Part shown: positions 28,283-36,165 of the stretch, in pieces | How positions within the stretch are numbered: the stretch's first letter is position 1 | Layout: each line of letters opens with the position of its first letter | Assembly (NCBI RefSeq): GCF_024734895.1 | Contig: NZ_CP091430.1 | Span: 1,087,001-1,151,000, forward strand | Reading direction: 5' to 3' | Length of the DNA stretch: 64,000 nt | From: Paenibacillus spongiae | Lineage (GTDB): Bacteria > Bacillota > Bacilli > Paenibacillales > Paenibacillaceae | Notes under the pieces: generated by a model | What the model was told of the DNA's origin: nothing | Databases searched by the model: none | The model's input: the letters and a program-made list of their open reading frames with translations, nothing else | Position numbers and translations under genes: made by a program

Positions 28283-28575
28283 GTGATAAATACTTTTACA
28301 TCGCTGTACCAGAAGGACAGTTTCAAGAAGCAAAACACGCATTTTACGAAGCGCCATCAAGTTATCTGAAAGTATATAACGGTGATCATATTCGACAACT
28401 TGAGGTCCAAATAACAGAACTTCAAAATCTCGCAGAAGAACGGGGAAAGGCGCTGGAATTTTACGCGGATAAAGAAAATTGGGAGTTACCTTCATTCGGT
28501 CGCGGTCATTCGCCGGTTGTAAGTGATAGAGGACAAAGCGCCCGCCAAGCCCTCGGCAAGGAGGAATCCGCATGA
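28279..28575 (+). CDS. Hypothetical early phage protein
   Basis: 98 aa. Central coiled-coil-like helix (IRQLEVQITELQNLAEERGKALEFYADKENW), a pattern common in phage proteins of unknown function. Overlaps the next gene by 4 bp. Confidence 0.6.
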   Translation: MSDKYFYIAVPEGQFQEAKHAFYEAPSSYLKVYNGDHIRQLEVQITELQNLAEERGKALEFYADKENWELPSFGRGHSPVVSDRGQSARQALGKEESA

Positions 28576-28712
28576 CCAACTACAGCTGCATGTGCCAATA
28601 CTGCGTAGAAGCTCGATGGCTGAAGAAGCGGAAGCCGAAGGGATCGCGCCGAATGTTCATTATCCTTCGCCGGCATCACGCGATCGAGAAGGCGAAGGAG
28701 GTGAGCGCGTGA
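28572..28712 (+). CDS. Very small basic phage protein
   Basis: 46 aa. N-terminal Cys motif (SCMCQYC) then a highly basic helix (RWLKKRKPKGSRRM). It sits in an unbroken chain of ATGA/GTGA overlaps, which is the main reason to accept it. Confidence 0.5.
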   Translation: MTNYSCMCQYCVEARWLKKRKPKGSRRMFIILRRHHAIEKAKEVSA

Positions 28713-28867
28713 CACTCGAGATTGTAAAACGCTGGGCTGAAGAACGTAACCTGACCTACGCGGAAGCATTGAAGGAAATAGAACAACTTATGAATTATGC
28801 ACCAAGACATGAAAAAGGCCCCTTTGCAGAGGGACCAGTTCAAAACAATACTTACGATCCATTTTAA
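28709..28867 (+). CDS. Very small phage protein
   Basis: 52 aa from GTG 28709, preceded by GAAGGAGGTGAGC. Helical N-terminus (LEIVKRWAEERNLTYAEALKEIEQLM). Not recognised. Confidence 0.55.
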   Translation: MTLEIVKRWAEERNLTYAEALKEIEQLMNYAPRHEKGPFAEGPVQNNTYDPF

Positions 28868-28882
28868 CACAGGGTGATGGAT

Positions 28883-29092
28883 ATGGAAACATGGACAGCA
28901 TTAGTCCTTCGCCATAAGCCCACAGGATTATACTACGGCAGAGATTTGGAACGAACCAAGTCTCTCCGTAAGGCATGGCGATGGTATGACGAGGAGCAGC
29001 TTAGTGTCTGGCTCAATGCGAGTATTTATGTACCGGAACAACCGGAGCAATACGAACCGGTTTCGATTCGAATAGCAATGGAGGAGGAATGA
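28883..29092 (+). CDS. Hypothetical early phage protein
   Basis: 69 aa from ATG 28883 behind AGGGTGATGG; GTG 28874 is also open. ALVLRHKPTGLYYGRDLERTKSLRKAWRWY suggests a small folded domain. Not recognised. Confidence 0.55.
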   Translation: METWTALVLRHKPTGLYYGRDLERTKSLRKAWRWYDEEQLSVWLNASIYVPEQPEQYEPVSIRIAMEEE

Positions 29093-29094
29093 CC

Positions 29095-29775
29095 ATGTGC
29101 AAGATGAGTCCAACTATCGGGAATATCGCGATGGCCCTGGTAAAGTTCAACGGCGAAGTTGAAACGATCACCAAGGACGCGAAAAACCCTCATTTCAAGA
29201 ATAAATACGCCTCACTCGACAACATCATCGAAGAGATCCGCCCGGTCCTTTCGAAACACGGAATCACGGTGATGCAAATCCCATCCGGCGACGGCGAGAC
29301 GGTCAGCATGAAGACGATGTTGCTGCATGAATCCGGCGAATGGATGGAGTCTGAACCGCTGGTCATGCGTCCGGTCAAGAACGATCCTCAAGGCGTGGGG
29401 AGCTGCATCACATACGCCCGGCGATATAGCCTCTGTTCGATGCTCTCGCTATCCACTGGAGAGGACGACGACGGAAACCATGCTTCACAGCCTCAGAGAG
29501 CCGCACAGAGCGCGCCACAGGGGACAACGCATCAACCTAGCGGACAACGTCCACCAGCGTCTACAGGGCAATCTAATGCGCCACACAGCTTTAAGCGAGA
29601 CGTTTACAACCTTCGCGAATCACTCTTTATGAATTGGAACGAATTGCAAAGCTTTTCCGAACGAGTTTTAGGCCGGAAGATCAACGGTAAAATCACTGCG
29701 CTACAGGATGAAAAGGAATGGGAGCTCATCGCAAAAGAGTTGAAGACTTATCAGCATCAGCCTGCCGGAGTGTGA
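29095..29775 (+). CDS. ERF family single-strand annealing protein
   Basis: 226 aa. The ERF domain covers about residues 8-140: GNIAMALVKFNGEVETITKDAKNPHFKNKYASLDNIIEEIRPVLSKHGI and the GVGSCITYARRYSLCSMLSL motif. A polar Gln/Ser/Pro linker and a C-terminal helical tail follow. Catalyses annealing in phage recombination. ATG 29095 has the best spacing from GGAGG. No partner exonuclease or SSB was recognised nearby. Confidence 0.9.
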   Translation: MCKMSPTIGNIAMALVKFNGEVETITKDAKNPHFKNKYASLDNIIEEIRPVLSKHGITVMQIPSGDGETVSMKTMLLHESGEWMESEPLVMRPVKNDPQGVGSCITYARRYSLCSMLSLSTGEDDDGNHASQPQRAAQSAPQGTTHQPSGQRPPASTGQSNAPHSFKRDVYNLRESLFMNWNELQSFSERVLGRKINGKITALQDEKEWELIAKELKTYQHQPAGV

Positions 29776-29825
29776 TGAGACTCGTAAAAATTACCCGTTA
29801 AAAATAAAAATATATCAGAGTGTAC

Positions 29826-29863
29826 GACCGTTGAAAGTTGGGCGTCATAACGAGTAAACGGTC
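29826..29863 (+). promoter_or_regulatory. Leader hairpin before the 132-aa gene
   Basis: The arms GACCGTT (29826-29832) and AACGGTC (29857-29863) with an inner GTT/AAC pairing end 5 bp before the AGGAGG SD of the next gene. This could modulate its translation. Confidence 0.4.
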
Positions 29864-29878
29864 TATAGGAGGCATTAT

Positions 29879-30277
29879 ATGGGATTCTTACAACCTTTCA
29901 GTAAAACAGACGGAAGGACAGTGGGCTTTGGCATCACGGCCGATAAAATGAAACGCGTTTGCTTGAGCGCTTCACTTATGCGAGAGCTCGGTGTACAGGA
30001 CAAAACAGATTTATACCTATATTGGGATTCCGAGTATCGCCGCATAGGCATTTCGAAAACATGCACAGATAAAAATGTCGTACCGTTCTCCTTTGACAAC
30101 AGAGGCTACACACCAGCCAAAGACTTCATCAAGTATTGTGAAATCGACACAAGTGAAAAGGCAGTCAATTTTTATTACGAGGGAATGGAAGGCGACATTT
30201 ACATATTCGGTCAGACAGGTAGGCGAATCCAGTCCTTTAAGCAGCAGCGAAACGGGGATTTAGAGCGATTAGGTTAA
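29879..30277 (+). CDS. Hypothetical early phage protein
   Basis: 132 aa, soluble. KMKRVCLSASLMRELGVQDKTDLYLYWDSEYRRIGISK looks beta-barrel/AbrB-like in hydrophobic pattern, but I cannot assign it. SD TAGGAGGC. A GAGAGAGGG...CCCCTTCTCTC hairpin follows. Confidence 0.65.
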   Translation: MGFLQPFSKTDGRTVGFGITADKMKRVCLSASLMRELGVQDKTDLYLYWDSEYRRIGISKTCTDKNVVPFSFDNRGYTPAKDFIKYCEIDTSEKAVNFYYEGMEGDIYIFGQTGRRIQSFKQQRNGDLERLG

Positions 30278-30282
30278 AAGGC

Positions 30283-30314
30283 AGAGAGAGGGTTAATCCC
30301 CTTCTCTCTCCCTA
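30283..30314 (+). terminator. Hairpin, weak terminator
   Basis: AGAGAGAGGG and CCCCTTCTCTCT arms around TTAAT, followed by CCCTAAAT; without a clear T-run it may only attenuate. Confidence 0.4.
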
Positions 30315-30335
30315 AATCTGAATGGTGGTGAACAG

Positions 30336-30563
30336 ATGGAACGGATCAATAAAAAGAAGCTGCTGGATTGGCTCGAAAGTGAAATAACCACATCAAACGA
30401 AGTGGCGATGAAATGGGTCGCTTATAACGTGATGAAGGGAAGGTTCGACGATGTATCTGCATCCATCCACAGCCGTCCAGATGTTATATCTCGACCAGAA
30501 CACAACCGGCTAGTTGAGGGGATATTCGAAGAGTTGGGGCTAAGGGAAGTAAACCAGGAATAG
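30336..30563 (+). CDS. Hypothetical early phage protein
   Basis: 75 aa, helical (KKKLLDWLESEITTSNEVAMKWVAYNVMKGRFD). SD GGTGGTGA. Not recognised. Confidence 0.6.
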   Translation: MERINKKKLLDWLESEITTSNEVAMKWVAYNVMKGRFDDVSASIHSRPDVISRPEHNRLVEGIFEELGLREVNQE

Positions 30564-30566
30564 GCG

Positions 30567-30710
30567 GTGAACATCGCTTTGAAAATAGCGTTTGGTCTGA
30601 AATGGAGTAATTGGAGTATCGGTTTAGAATTTCATCGTCCGGCAGGCTGGTCGGTCCTAGAAATCAAGGCTCTTCCACTTATTTGTCTAGTCGCGAAGAA
30701 AACTCAATGA
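30567..30710 (+). CDS. Very small phage protein
   Basis: 47 aa from GTG 30567 (FGLKWSNWSIGLEFHRPAGW). Upstream TAGGCG is a weak SD. Kept because it fills the gap in phase with neighbours; uncertain. Confidence 0.35.
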   Translation: MNIALKIAFGLKWSNWSIGLEFHRPAGWSVLEIKALPLICLVAKKTQ

Positions 30711-30727
30711 ATAGGCGGTGTACATGA

Positions 30728-30910
30728 ATGGATAGACGAAAGATAGGGTTTATACAAGGTGTTGCATATGCCGCGGGACTTTGTAGACGATTCGGCAGTG
30801 ATTCAGAGCAAATTCTGAAAGAGTCTGGAATAACCGAAGAAGAGTTGCGGAAATACGTAGATGATTATGATTTACAAAACCTCGGTTTGATTGAAGAAGA
30901 AGAAGACTAA
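30728..30910 (+). CDS. Small acidic phage protein
   Basis: 60 aa (GFIQGVAYAAGLCRRFGSD...TEEELRKYVDDYDLQNLG). SD GGCGGTG. Not recognised. Confidence 0.5.
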   Translation: MDRRKIGFIQGVAYAAGLCRRFGSDSEQILKESGITEEELRKYVDDYDLQNLGLIEEEED

Positions 30911-30960
30911 TTCATGTGTCGTAACAAAATGAACAAACCATTACGTAGGAGGCACCAACC

Positions 30961-31140
30961 ATGCATAACACACTAGTCCTGGTCATGTCCGCGCTGTACC
31001 TTGTGACCGCGCTGAGCTATCCAGCGGCATTATGGATCAAACATTACGCCAATACATTCAGACAGGAGTGGAGAAATGTTCAAGCAGACGAAGTCCCATT
31101 GGGTATGGACGGAACTGACCCAGTCGCTGCACCCCGATAG
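30961..31140 (+). CDS. Small membrane protein
   Basis: 59 aa with one N-terminal membrane helix (TLVLVMSALYLVTALSYPAALWI). Excellent SD (TAGGAGGCACC). Overlaps the next gene by 65 bp in another frame. Confidence 0.55.
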   Translation: MHNTLVLVMSALYLVTALSYPAALWIKHYANTFRQEWRNVQADEVPLGMDGTDPVAAPR

Positions 31141-31282
31141 AGTGGCCGGCCAACCGGTATATGAGGCGTACAGGACAACCGTTCCGCTGAGTTGGTACGA
31201 GAAAGGATATGTACGTGAGGCTGGGGGCGGAATTGAACCGGTACAGATACTATTAGATTTTGAGACGGAGGAGACAGCATGA
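31076..31282 (+). CDS. Hypothetical early phage protein
   Basis: 68 aa (FKQTKSHWVWTELTQSLHPDRVAGQPVYEAYR). SD CAGGAGTGGAG. Ends in a 4-bp overlap with the next small frame. Confidence 0.55.
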   Translation: MFKQTKSHWVWTELTQSLHPDRVAGQPVYEAYRTTVPLSWYEKGYVREAGGGIEPVQILLDFETEETA

Positions 31283-31389
31283 GACATCCCAACGAGTCCG
31301 GCGCACTAAAACGCATGCCCATGCATTGGACAGACCGTATACGCTGGCTACCAGCAGCCGTATGGGCATGGGTGAGATTGAGGAGATAG
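31279..31389 (+). CDS. Very small basic peptide
   Basis: 36 aa, Arg- and Trp-rich (HWTDRIRWLPAAVWAWVRLRR). Coupled by ATGA; no independent SD. Low confidence. Confidence 0.35.
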   Translation: MRHPNESGALKRMPMHWTDRIRWLPAAVWAWVRLRR

Positions 31390-31401
31390 GGAGGGGACGA
31401 G

Positions 31402-32256
31402 GTGGCAACATATCGACAAGTTCAAACAACATTCTGGCAAGACGGCTTTGTTCTAAGTTTGACGCCGGAAGAAAAGTATTTCTATCTGTACCTAATGACG
31501 AATAGCAAGACAACCCAGTGTGGGATTTATGAACTTCCGAAGCGAGTAATCGAGATGGAAACGGGATATAACCGGGAGACGGTAGATAAGCTTTTGGATC
31601 GGTTTGTGAATTACAACAAGATAAAGTACCACGAAAAGACCCAGGAGATCATCGTTGTAAACTGGCTGCGCTACAACAGCATTAATAGTCCGAAGGTTAA
31701 AGCGTGCATCGTCAAAGAGCTTAAAACCGTGAAGAATCCAGCATTTATCGAGATCTTCTATACGCTTTGCAAACGGTACAAATACAGTATCGATACGGTA
31801 TCCATAGACTTGGGGGAAGAAGAAGAAAAAGAAAAAGAACAAGAAGAAGAACAAGAAGTAGAAGAAATAAAAGATATTGTTCCTTTTTCTGAAATCATAA
31901 CTTACCTGAATGAAAAGGTTGGGACCCGATACAGAGCATCAACTGAAGCAACAAAGCGTCATATCAACGCTAGATGGACAAGCGGCTACAGGATAGATGA
32001 CTTTAAAGCCGTTATCGATAAGAAATGTGCCGAATGGATTGGTACGGATATGGAGCAGTACCTCTGCCCTGATACCCTATTTGGAACCAAGTTCGAAAAG
32101 TATCTCAACCAAAAAACAGTTATCAAAGGTGGTGTAAGCGATGGAAAGTATGGGCGACGCAATGCGGGTAATGTTGAGGAAGATCGAAGACTGGCGGACA
32201 AAGACGCCGAGCACAACGCAGCAAGCAGCGCAGACTTTTGGATGCGTCAAGTGTAA
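31402..32256 (+). CDS. Phage replisome organiser / DnaD-like replication protein
   Basis: 284 aa. An N-terminal winged-helix replisome organiser domain (about 1-115: TFWQDGFVLSLTPEEKYFYLYLMTN...GIYELPKRVIEMETGYNRETV), a Glu/Lys linker of ~30 residues, and a conserved phage C-terminal domain (about 165-245: ITYLNEKVGTRYRAST...ARWTSGYRIDDFKAVIDKKCAEW). Likely binds the phage origin and hands over to the helicase loader, whose gene it overlaps by 116 bp. GTG start behind GGGGACGAG. Confidence 0.88.
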   Translation: MATYRQVQTTFWQDGFVLSLTPEEKYFYLYLMTNSKTTQCGIYELPKRVIEMETGYNRETVDKLLDRFVNYNKIKYHEKTQEIIVVNWLRYNSINSPKVKACIVKELKTVKNPAFIEIFYTLCKRYKYSIDTVSIDLGEEEEKEKEQEEEQEVEEIKDIVPFSEIITYLNEKVGTRYRASTEATKRHINARWTSGYRIDDFKAVIDKKCAEWIGTDMEQYLCPDTLFGTKFEKYLNQKTVIKGGVSDGKYGRRNAGNVEEDRRLADKDAEHNAASSADFWMRQV

Positions 32257-33037
32257 GGACACCGGCACGATCAACACATTCCGATGGGTGGAGGATGAGG
32301 ACTACACCTATAAAGGACAACCCGTGAAGCATCAAGTCGCCCATGTCGAGAATTGCTCCTGCCACTTTGAAAAGCAGTTGGAGAAGTACAACGCAGCGGC
32401 TGGCTTCAGTGACAAAGAGCGCGAGCACACTTTCAAGAACGCCGTGATCGACGACGAGAACCGTCCAAACTTTGAAATCGCCGTCGACTTTATCAAAGCC
32501 ATCGATAAGCACCAGCAATGGGGAACATGGCTTTACATATACGGCGACAGTGTCCGCGCTCAGAATTTAGCCGACAAGACCGGGAAAGAAATTAGCGCAT
32601 ACGGGACCGGCAAAACGTACCTGATGCAATGCATCGCAAATGCACTGACAAACCGGAAACTGCCGGCCATATACGTGAACGAGGAAAAGTTGTTTGGGGA
32701 CATCAAATCCACCTATAACCGGGACAGCGATGAAAGCGAACAGGACGTTCTGCGGCGTTATTATACCATCCCAATCTTACTGATCGATGACCTTTTCAGC
32801 ACACAATACACCGAATGGGCGGAAGGGAAGCTATTCAGCATCCTGGACGCCCGAGTCAACGATAAGAAAATCACGATCATAACGAGCAATTACGCAACGG
32901 GTCGTATTGAAAAGCGACTGCCAGTGAACGGCGGAAAGATCGCCAGCCGCATTATGGGACAGGCCCAGCTGGTCGAGATGATCGGTACCGACCGCAGGAG
33001 GACGATACAACGAATGCGGAAGGATGAGACGGCGTGA
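32141..33037 (+). CDS. DnaC/DnaI-like helicase loader ATPase
   Basis: 298 aa. N-terminal zinc finger (CVKCKDTG...CSCHFEKQLEKYN) typical of DnaI/DnaC loaders, then an AAA+ domain with Walker B IPILLIDDLF and sensor IITSNYATGRIEKRLP. The P-loop is unusual: LYIYGD is separated from YGTGKTYL by about 17 residues (SVRAQNLADKTGKEISA), where other loaders run straight through. SD AAGGTGGTGTAAGCG. The start lies inside the replisome organiser gene. Confidence 0.88.
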   Translation: MESMGDAMRVMLRKIEDWRTKTPSTTQQAAQTFGCVKCKDTGTINTFRWVEDEDYTYKGQPVKHQVAHVENCSCHFEKQLEKYNAAAGFSDKEREHTFKNAVIDDENRPNFEIAVDFIKAIDKHQQWGTWLYIYGDSVRAQNLADKTGKEISAYGTGKTYLMQCIANALTNRKLPAIYVNEEKLFGDIKSTYNRDSDESEQDVLRRYYTIPILLIDDLFSTQYTEWAEGKLFSILDARVNDKKITIITSNYATGRIEKRLPVNGGKIASRIMGQAQLVEMIGTDRRRTIQRMRKDETA

Positions 33038-33231
33038 GGTTAGCAGATATGACGATTGAGCAAAAGGGCGTGATCTTCGCCATGATAAGGCAAACGCAGC
33101 GAGGGATGGTGCAAGACTGGATTGACGGTGTGCCGTTTGAGATATCCAAGAAAAAGTATGCGCGAGAGATTGAAATAACTCAGCAAATAAAGGAGGAGTT
33201 GGAATGCAGCCAATCGACGATTACGAACTGA
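33034..33231 (+). CDS. Hypothetical early phage protein
   Basis: 65 aa from GTG 33034, coupled to the loader by GTGA. Helical (TIEQKGVIFAMIRQTQRGMVQDWID). Not recognised. Confidence 0.55.
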   Translation: MRLADMTIEQKGVIFAMIRQTQRGMVQDWIDGVPFEISKKKYAREIEITQQIKEELECSQSTITN

Positions 33232-33326
33232 TTGACCAAGACTTCGACGAGTTTATCCGGCGCGGCCGGGAGGCATTCGAGTGGGAAGCGCAGCATGAAC
33301 AGGGCGAGACGGAGGAAGTCGCATGA
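33204..33326 (+). CDS. Very small acidic phage protein
   Basis: 40 aa (DDYELIDQDFDEFIRRGREAFEWE). SD AAAGGAGGAGTTGG is strong. Overlaps both neighbours slightly. Confidence 0.55.
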   Translation: MQPIDDYELIDQDFDEFIRRGREAFEWEAQHEQGETEEVA

Positions 33327-33553
33327 TCTACGGAAAGGCACTCGCGTATTTCCAAGAGGTACAGAAGCAGCAGATTGAGAAAGGCCGGCAGAAGTATCCG
33401 GAGCCGCTCAACCCGGCGTCATGGACTGAATTGGAGCTGATCGACCATGCCATGCAAGAGGCTGTTGACCAGGTGCATTATTTGACAGCGCTGAGGATAA
33501 AAGTGCTGGAGAGGCAAGCTGAAATGATCGAAATGATCGCGAAGGAGGCGTGA
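33323..33553 (+). CDS. MazG-like small protein
   Basis: 76 aa. QIEKGRQKYPEPLNPASWTELELIDHAMQEAVDQVHYLTALR resembles the short helical phage proteins often linked to nucleotide hydrolase (MazG-like) folds. Too short to carry the full site, so the activity is unproven. Confidence 0.6.
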   Translation: MIYGKALAYFQEVQKQQIEKGRQKYPEPLNPASWTELELIDHAMQEAVDQVHYLTALRIKVLERQAEMIEMIAKEA

Positions 33554-33556
33554 GGG

Positions 33557-33709
33557 ATGAAATGCATAGAGTGCAACGCTGAAATAGAGGATTACGAACC
33601 GGAATATTGCTGCAGTGGATGGATGTGTGGTTGCATGGGTCTGCCGATCGATCCGCCGTTATGCGAAGAATGCGAGAAACGGCCGGAGGGCATCGGGACG
33701 ACCGAATAA
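33557..33709 (+). CDS. Cysteine-rich zinc-ribbon peptide
   Basis: 50 aa with nine cysteines (KCIECN, YCCSGWMCGCM, LCEECEK), which implies two zinc sites. SD GGAGGCGTGAGGG. Family unknown. Confidence 0.6.
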   Translation: MKCIECNAEIEDYEPEYCCSGWMCGCMGLPIDPPLCEECEKRPEGIGTTE

Positions 33710-33756
33710 TCCAAGGCCGTATAAGGGTTTAATCCATGAGGGAGGTAGAAAAGAGA

Positions 33757-34185
33757 ATGAGCAGAGAGATTAAGTTTCGGGGCATGGATTTACAAGGTCG
33801 ATGGTTTCATGGAAACCTTGCAATTTTATTAAAAGACTTGAGGTCAACAGGAAACAAAGCAGGTCATTATATTTCTAATGCAGCAGGAGCGCCCTTCGCA
33901 TATGCAGTGAGGCCGGAAACGGTAGGTCAATACACCGGCCTAAAGGATCGTAACGGGGTGGACGTCTACGAGGGGGATATAGCGGTCGGAGAACATGCGA
34001 CCTATTCCATTCGGTGGGATGACAGTAAGGCTCTCTTCAAAGCCAGGGTCGAGAAGACTAACACCGTGCTTATTCGCTATAACGCATTCCCGTTGTGGCA
34101 GTATCTCCAGGATGACGGGAATTGCAGATTTGAGATAGTCGGGAATATATACAATAATCCAGAGCTCATTCGAGAGGAGCAATAA
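33757..34185 (+). CDS. YopX family phage protein
   Basis: 142 aa. REIKFRGMDLQGRWFHGNL at the N-terminus and the QYTGLKDRNGVDVYEGDIAV motif near residue 66 are the YopX signature; NIYNNPEL ends it. Function unknown, common in Gram-positive phages. GGGAGGTAGAAAAGAG precedes ATG 33757, favoured over 33736. Confidence 0.88.
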   Translation: MSREIKFRGMDLQGRWFHGNLAILLKDLRSTGNKAGHYISNAAGAPFAYAVRPETVGQYTGLKDRNGVDVYEGDIAVGEHATYSIRWDDSKALFKARVEKTNTVLIRYNAFPLWQYLQDDGNCRFEIVGNIYNNPELIREEQ

Positions 34186-34188
34186 CCG

Positions 34189-34566
34189 ATGACCCGAGAA
34201 GAGATACTGGCGATGACGCCGGGGCGTGAGTTGGATGCGCTGGTGGCGGAGAAAGTGATGATGTGGACAAAGGATACTGATGGAAGCTACTGGTTAGTAG
34301 ACACATACAGCATTCGTACTTGGGAACAAACGTCATACCCCGGATTCCAACCTTCTACCGACATAGCCGCAGCATGGGAAGTGCTGGAGAGATTCCCGAC
34401 TCATCAAATCACAAAAATGCACGATATAAAACTCCCATGGAACGAAGAAAGCATTTATAAAGCGATTGTGAAGGCGAATAAATACATTGCGTACGGAAAG
34501 ACAGCACCGCTTGCGATATGCCGTGCAGCTCTATTATTTGCTCTTAACGGGGAGGAATCTGTGTGA
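34189..34566 (+). CDS. Phage ABA-sandwich domain protein
   Basis: 125 aa. Pattern LAMTPGRELDALVAEKVMMW at the start, PSTDIAAAWEVLERF in the middle and APLAICRAALLFAL at the end fits the phage ABA sandwich family of small proteins of unknown role. Overlaps the next gene by 4 bp. Confidence 0.75.
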   Translation: MTREEILAMTPGRELDALVAEKVMMWTKDTDGSYWLVDTYSIRTWEQTSYPGFQPSTDIAAAWEVLERFPTHQITKMHDIKLPWNEESIYKAIVKANKYIAYGKTAPLAICRAALLFALNGEESV

Positions 34567-34790
34567 CCAACTACCGCAAACAATCCGCAGCCCCTATGCC
34601 GGTAGCTAGTGACAGACCGCTGATACCCGAGACAGAGGCGGAGCGTACGAGACGGACTGAACGGACGTACACGCTGCCCGAGCACGAAAGGCTGGCGCTC
34701 ATCGAGAGATATGGACCACCAAAAATGCCGCTAGGAAGAAAAAACAAATCCGGGCACATGACGATGCCAAAAAGGAGGGTATCAACGTGA
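34563..34790 (+). CDS. Hypothetical basic phage protein
   Basis: 75 aa from GTG, Arg/Pro-rich and probably disordered (ETEAERTRRTERTYTLPEHERLALIERYG). Coupled to both neighbours. Confidence 0.55.
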   Translation: MTNYRKQSAAPMPVASDRPLIPETEAERTRRTERTYTLPEHERLALIERYGPPKMPLGRKNKSGHMTMPKRRVST

Positions 34791-35338
34791 AAAACGATTA
34801 CGAAATAAGGGGACCAATTACAGTGATTTTCCTACGGCGAAAAGACGGTACTGTCTTAGAGACTTTAATAGACACCGATGACTTGCAAAGCGTTAATGAG
34901 TTTCCAAACACATGGTTTGCCCATTGGAGTTCAGAAGTAAAAAATTTTTATGTTGGTGGGATGCACAAGGTTGGTGATAAATGGAAACCGGCAATGCTTC
35001 ACCGATGGGTTACAAACGCTCCATCCCATTTAGTTGTTGACCACATTAACCATAACACCTTAGACAACCGGCAATCATGTAATCTCCGTCTACTTACAAT
35101 CGCTCAGAATTTACAAAATCGTCAAGGTGCACAATCGAACAGTAAGAGTGGTGTGCGTGGGGTTAGTTGGCATAAGGAGAAAAAGAAGTGGGATGCGCGA
35201 GTAAAGCTGAATGGGAAATACAAAAGAATTGGATATTTCGATGACTTGGAAGAAGCGAAGACTGCAATCGAGGCGGCTAGGGCGGAATTAATGCCATTCT
35301 CACAGGAAGCCTTACCGAAAAGGAGGCCGATCGCCTAA
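34787..35338 (+). CDS. HNH endonuclease with AP2 DNA-binding domain
   Basis: 183 aa. The HNH region HLVVDHINHNTLDNRQSCNLRLLT (about residues 82-105) is followed by an AP2 domain SGVRGVSWHKEKKKWDARVKLNGKYKRIGYFDDLEEA (about 122-160). This is the layout of free-standing phage homing endonucleases. The AT-richer sequence compared with its neighbours and its place among tightly coupled genes suggest a mobile insertion that kept the overlaps. Confidence 0.88.
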   Translation: MKNDYEIRGPITVIFLRRKDGTVLETLIDTDDLQSVNEFPNTWFAHWSSEVKNFYVGGMHKVGDKWKPAMLHRWVTNAPSHLVVDHINHNTLDNRQSCNLRLLTIAQNLQNRQGAQSNSKSGVRGVSWHKEKKKWDARVKLNGKYKRIGYFDDLEEAKTAIEAARAELMPFSQEALPKRRPIA

Positions 35339-35760
35339 TGGAAGCTACAGAGCTCATGAAAACCGTGTACACAGTAGAACTGTCGATGACACCTATGGGA
35401 GCCGTCAGAATGACGCGTAAAGGGAAATGGACGAGCGAGGCAGCCCAACGTTACCTCACCTACAAGCAGGCGGCAGCGTGGAAACTACGGCAGGTGTTCA
35501 AGGAGCCTCTACCTTACGCAGTGGATGTCAATGTGCGGTTCACGCTTCCGGTGCCGCCTAGCTGGGGAAAGAAGAAAAAGACGGAGCACATCGGGCAGCA
35601 CGTCACCGTTAAACCGGACATCGATAACTTACTCAAAGGATTGTTCGATGCAGCAAACAAAATCGTGTGGCTGGATGATAACCTGGTTGCCCGTTGCTCA
35701 GCTGAAAAGGTATATGGACACACCGGCAAGATCGAGATGGAAGTTACGCCAGTATTCTAG
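35338..35760 (+). CDS. RusA family Holliday junction resolvase
   Basis: 140 aa. LSMTPMGAVRMTRKGKW near the N-terminus and the acidic core VKPDIDNLLKGLFDAANKIVWLDDNLV (about 88-115) match RusA catalytic aspartates. Resolves four-way junctions before packaging or after recombination. Overlaps the HNH gene stop by one base. Confidence 0.92.
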   Translation: MEATELMKTVYTVELSMTPMGAVRMTRKGKWTSEAAQRYLTYKQAAAWKLRQVFKEPLPYAVDVNVRFTLPVPPSWGKKKKTEHIGQHVTVKPDIDNLLKGLFDAANKIVWLDDNLVARCSAEKVYGHTGKIEMEVTPVF

Positions 35761-35774
35761 GAGGAGGTGACGGC

Positions 35775-35924
35775 ATGACACGTGAACAACTCATAGCCGA
35801 GATGAAGCGAATAGAACAGCGTCTGGAGCTCATAAACGTCGATTGTACGGGCCGCGATAGGCTGAAAGATGAGTTACGGCGGATCAAGCAACAAATCGCT
35901 AAAACGGGCTCTCAGAGCGCCTGA
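35775..35924 (+). CDS. Very small coiled-coil phage protein
   Basis: 49 aa, one predicted coiled coil (EQLIAEMKRIEQRLELI...RLKDELRRIKQQIA). SD TAGGAGGAGGTGACGG is excellent. Confidence 0.6.
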   Translation: MTREQLIAEMKRIEQRLELINVDCTGRDRLKDELRRIKQQIAKTGSQSA

Positions 35925-35954
35925 ACAAGGTTTACATAACAAGGAGGGTTGAAT

Positions 35955-36053
35955 GTGTGGCAAACTGCATTAGAGATCATCCAAATCTGGGTCGTCGTGT
36001 CGATCTGGGTAGCCGGCAGAATCGCATTGTACAATTTGAGCAAACGGGAGTAA
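35955..36053 (+). CDS. Single-helix membrane peptide
   Basis: 32 aa from GTG 35955, one membrane helix (ALEIIQIWVVVSIWVAGRIALY). SD AAGGAGGGTTGAAT. Could be a lysis or toxin-type peptide; unproven. Confidence 0.45.
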   Translation: MWQTALEIIQIWVVVSIWVAGRIALYNLSKRE

Positions 36054-36165
36054 GGACACAATATGTTGTGTAAAACGGCGTAAATAGTGGATTTATACCA
36101 CAAATTATGGTATTCTAGAGTTAAATGATTGAATATTCGGAAATATCAAAATTCGGAGGGATAAC

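Noticed and set aside
30914-30976. A 20-codon basic frame
   Set aside because: No SD, and it overlaps the RBS and start of the well-supported membrane protein at 30961.
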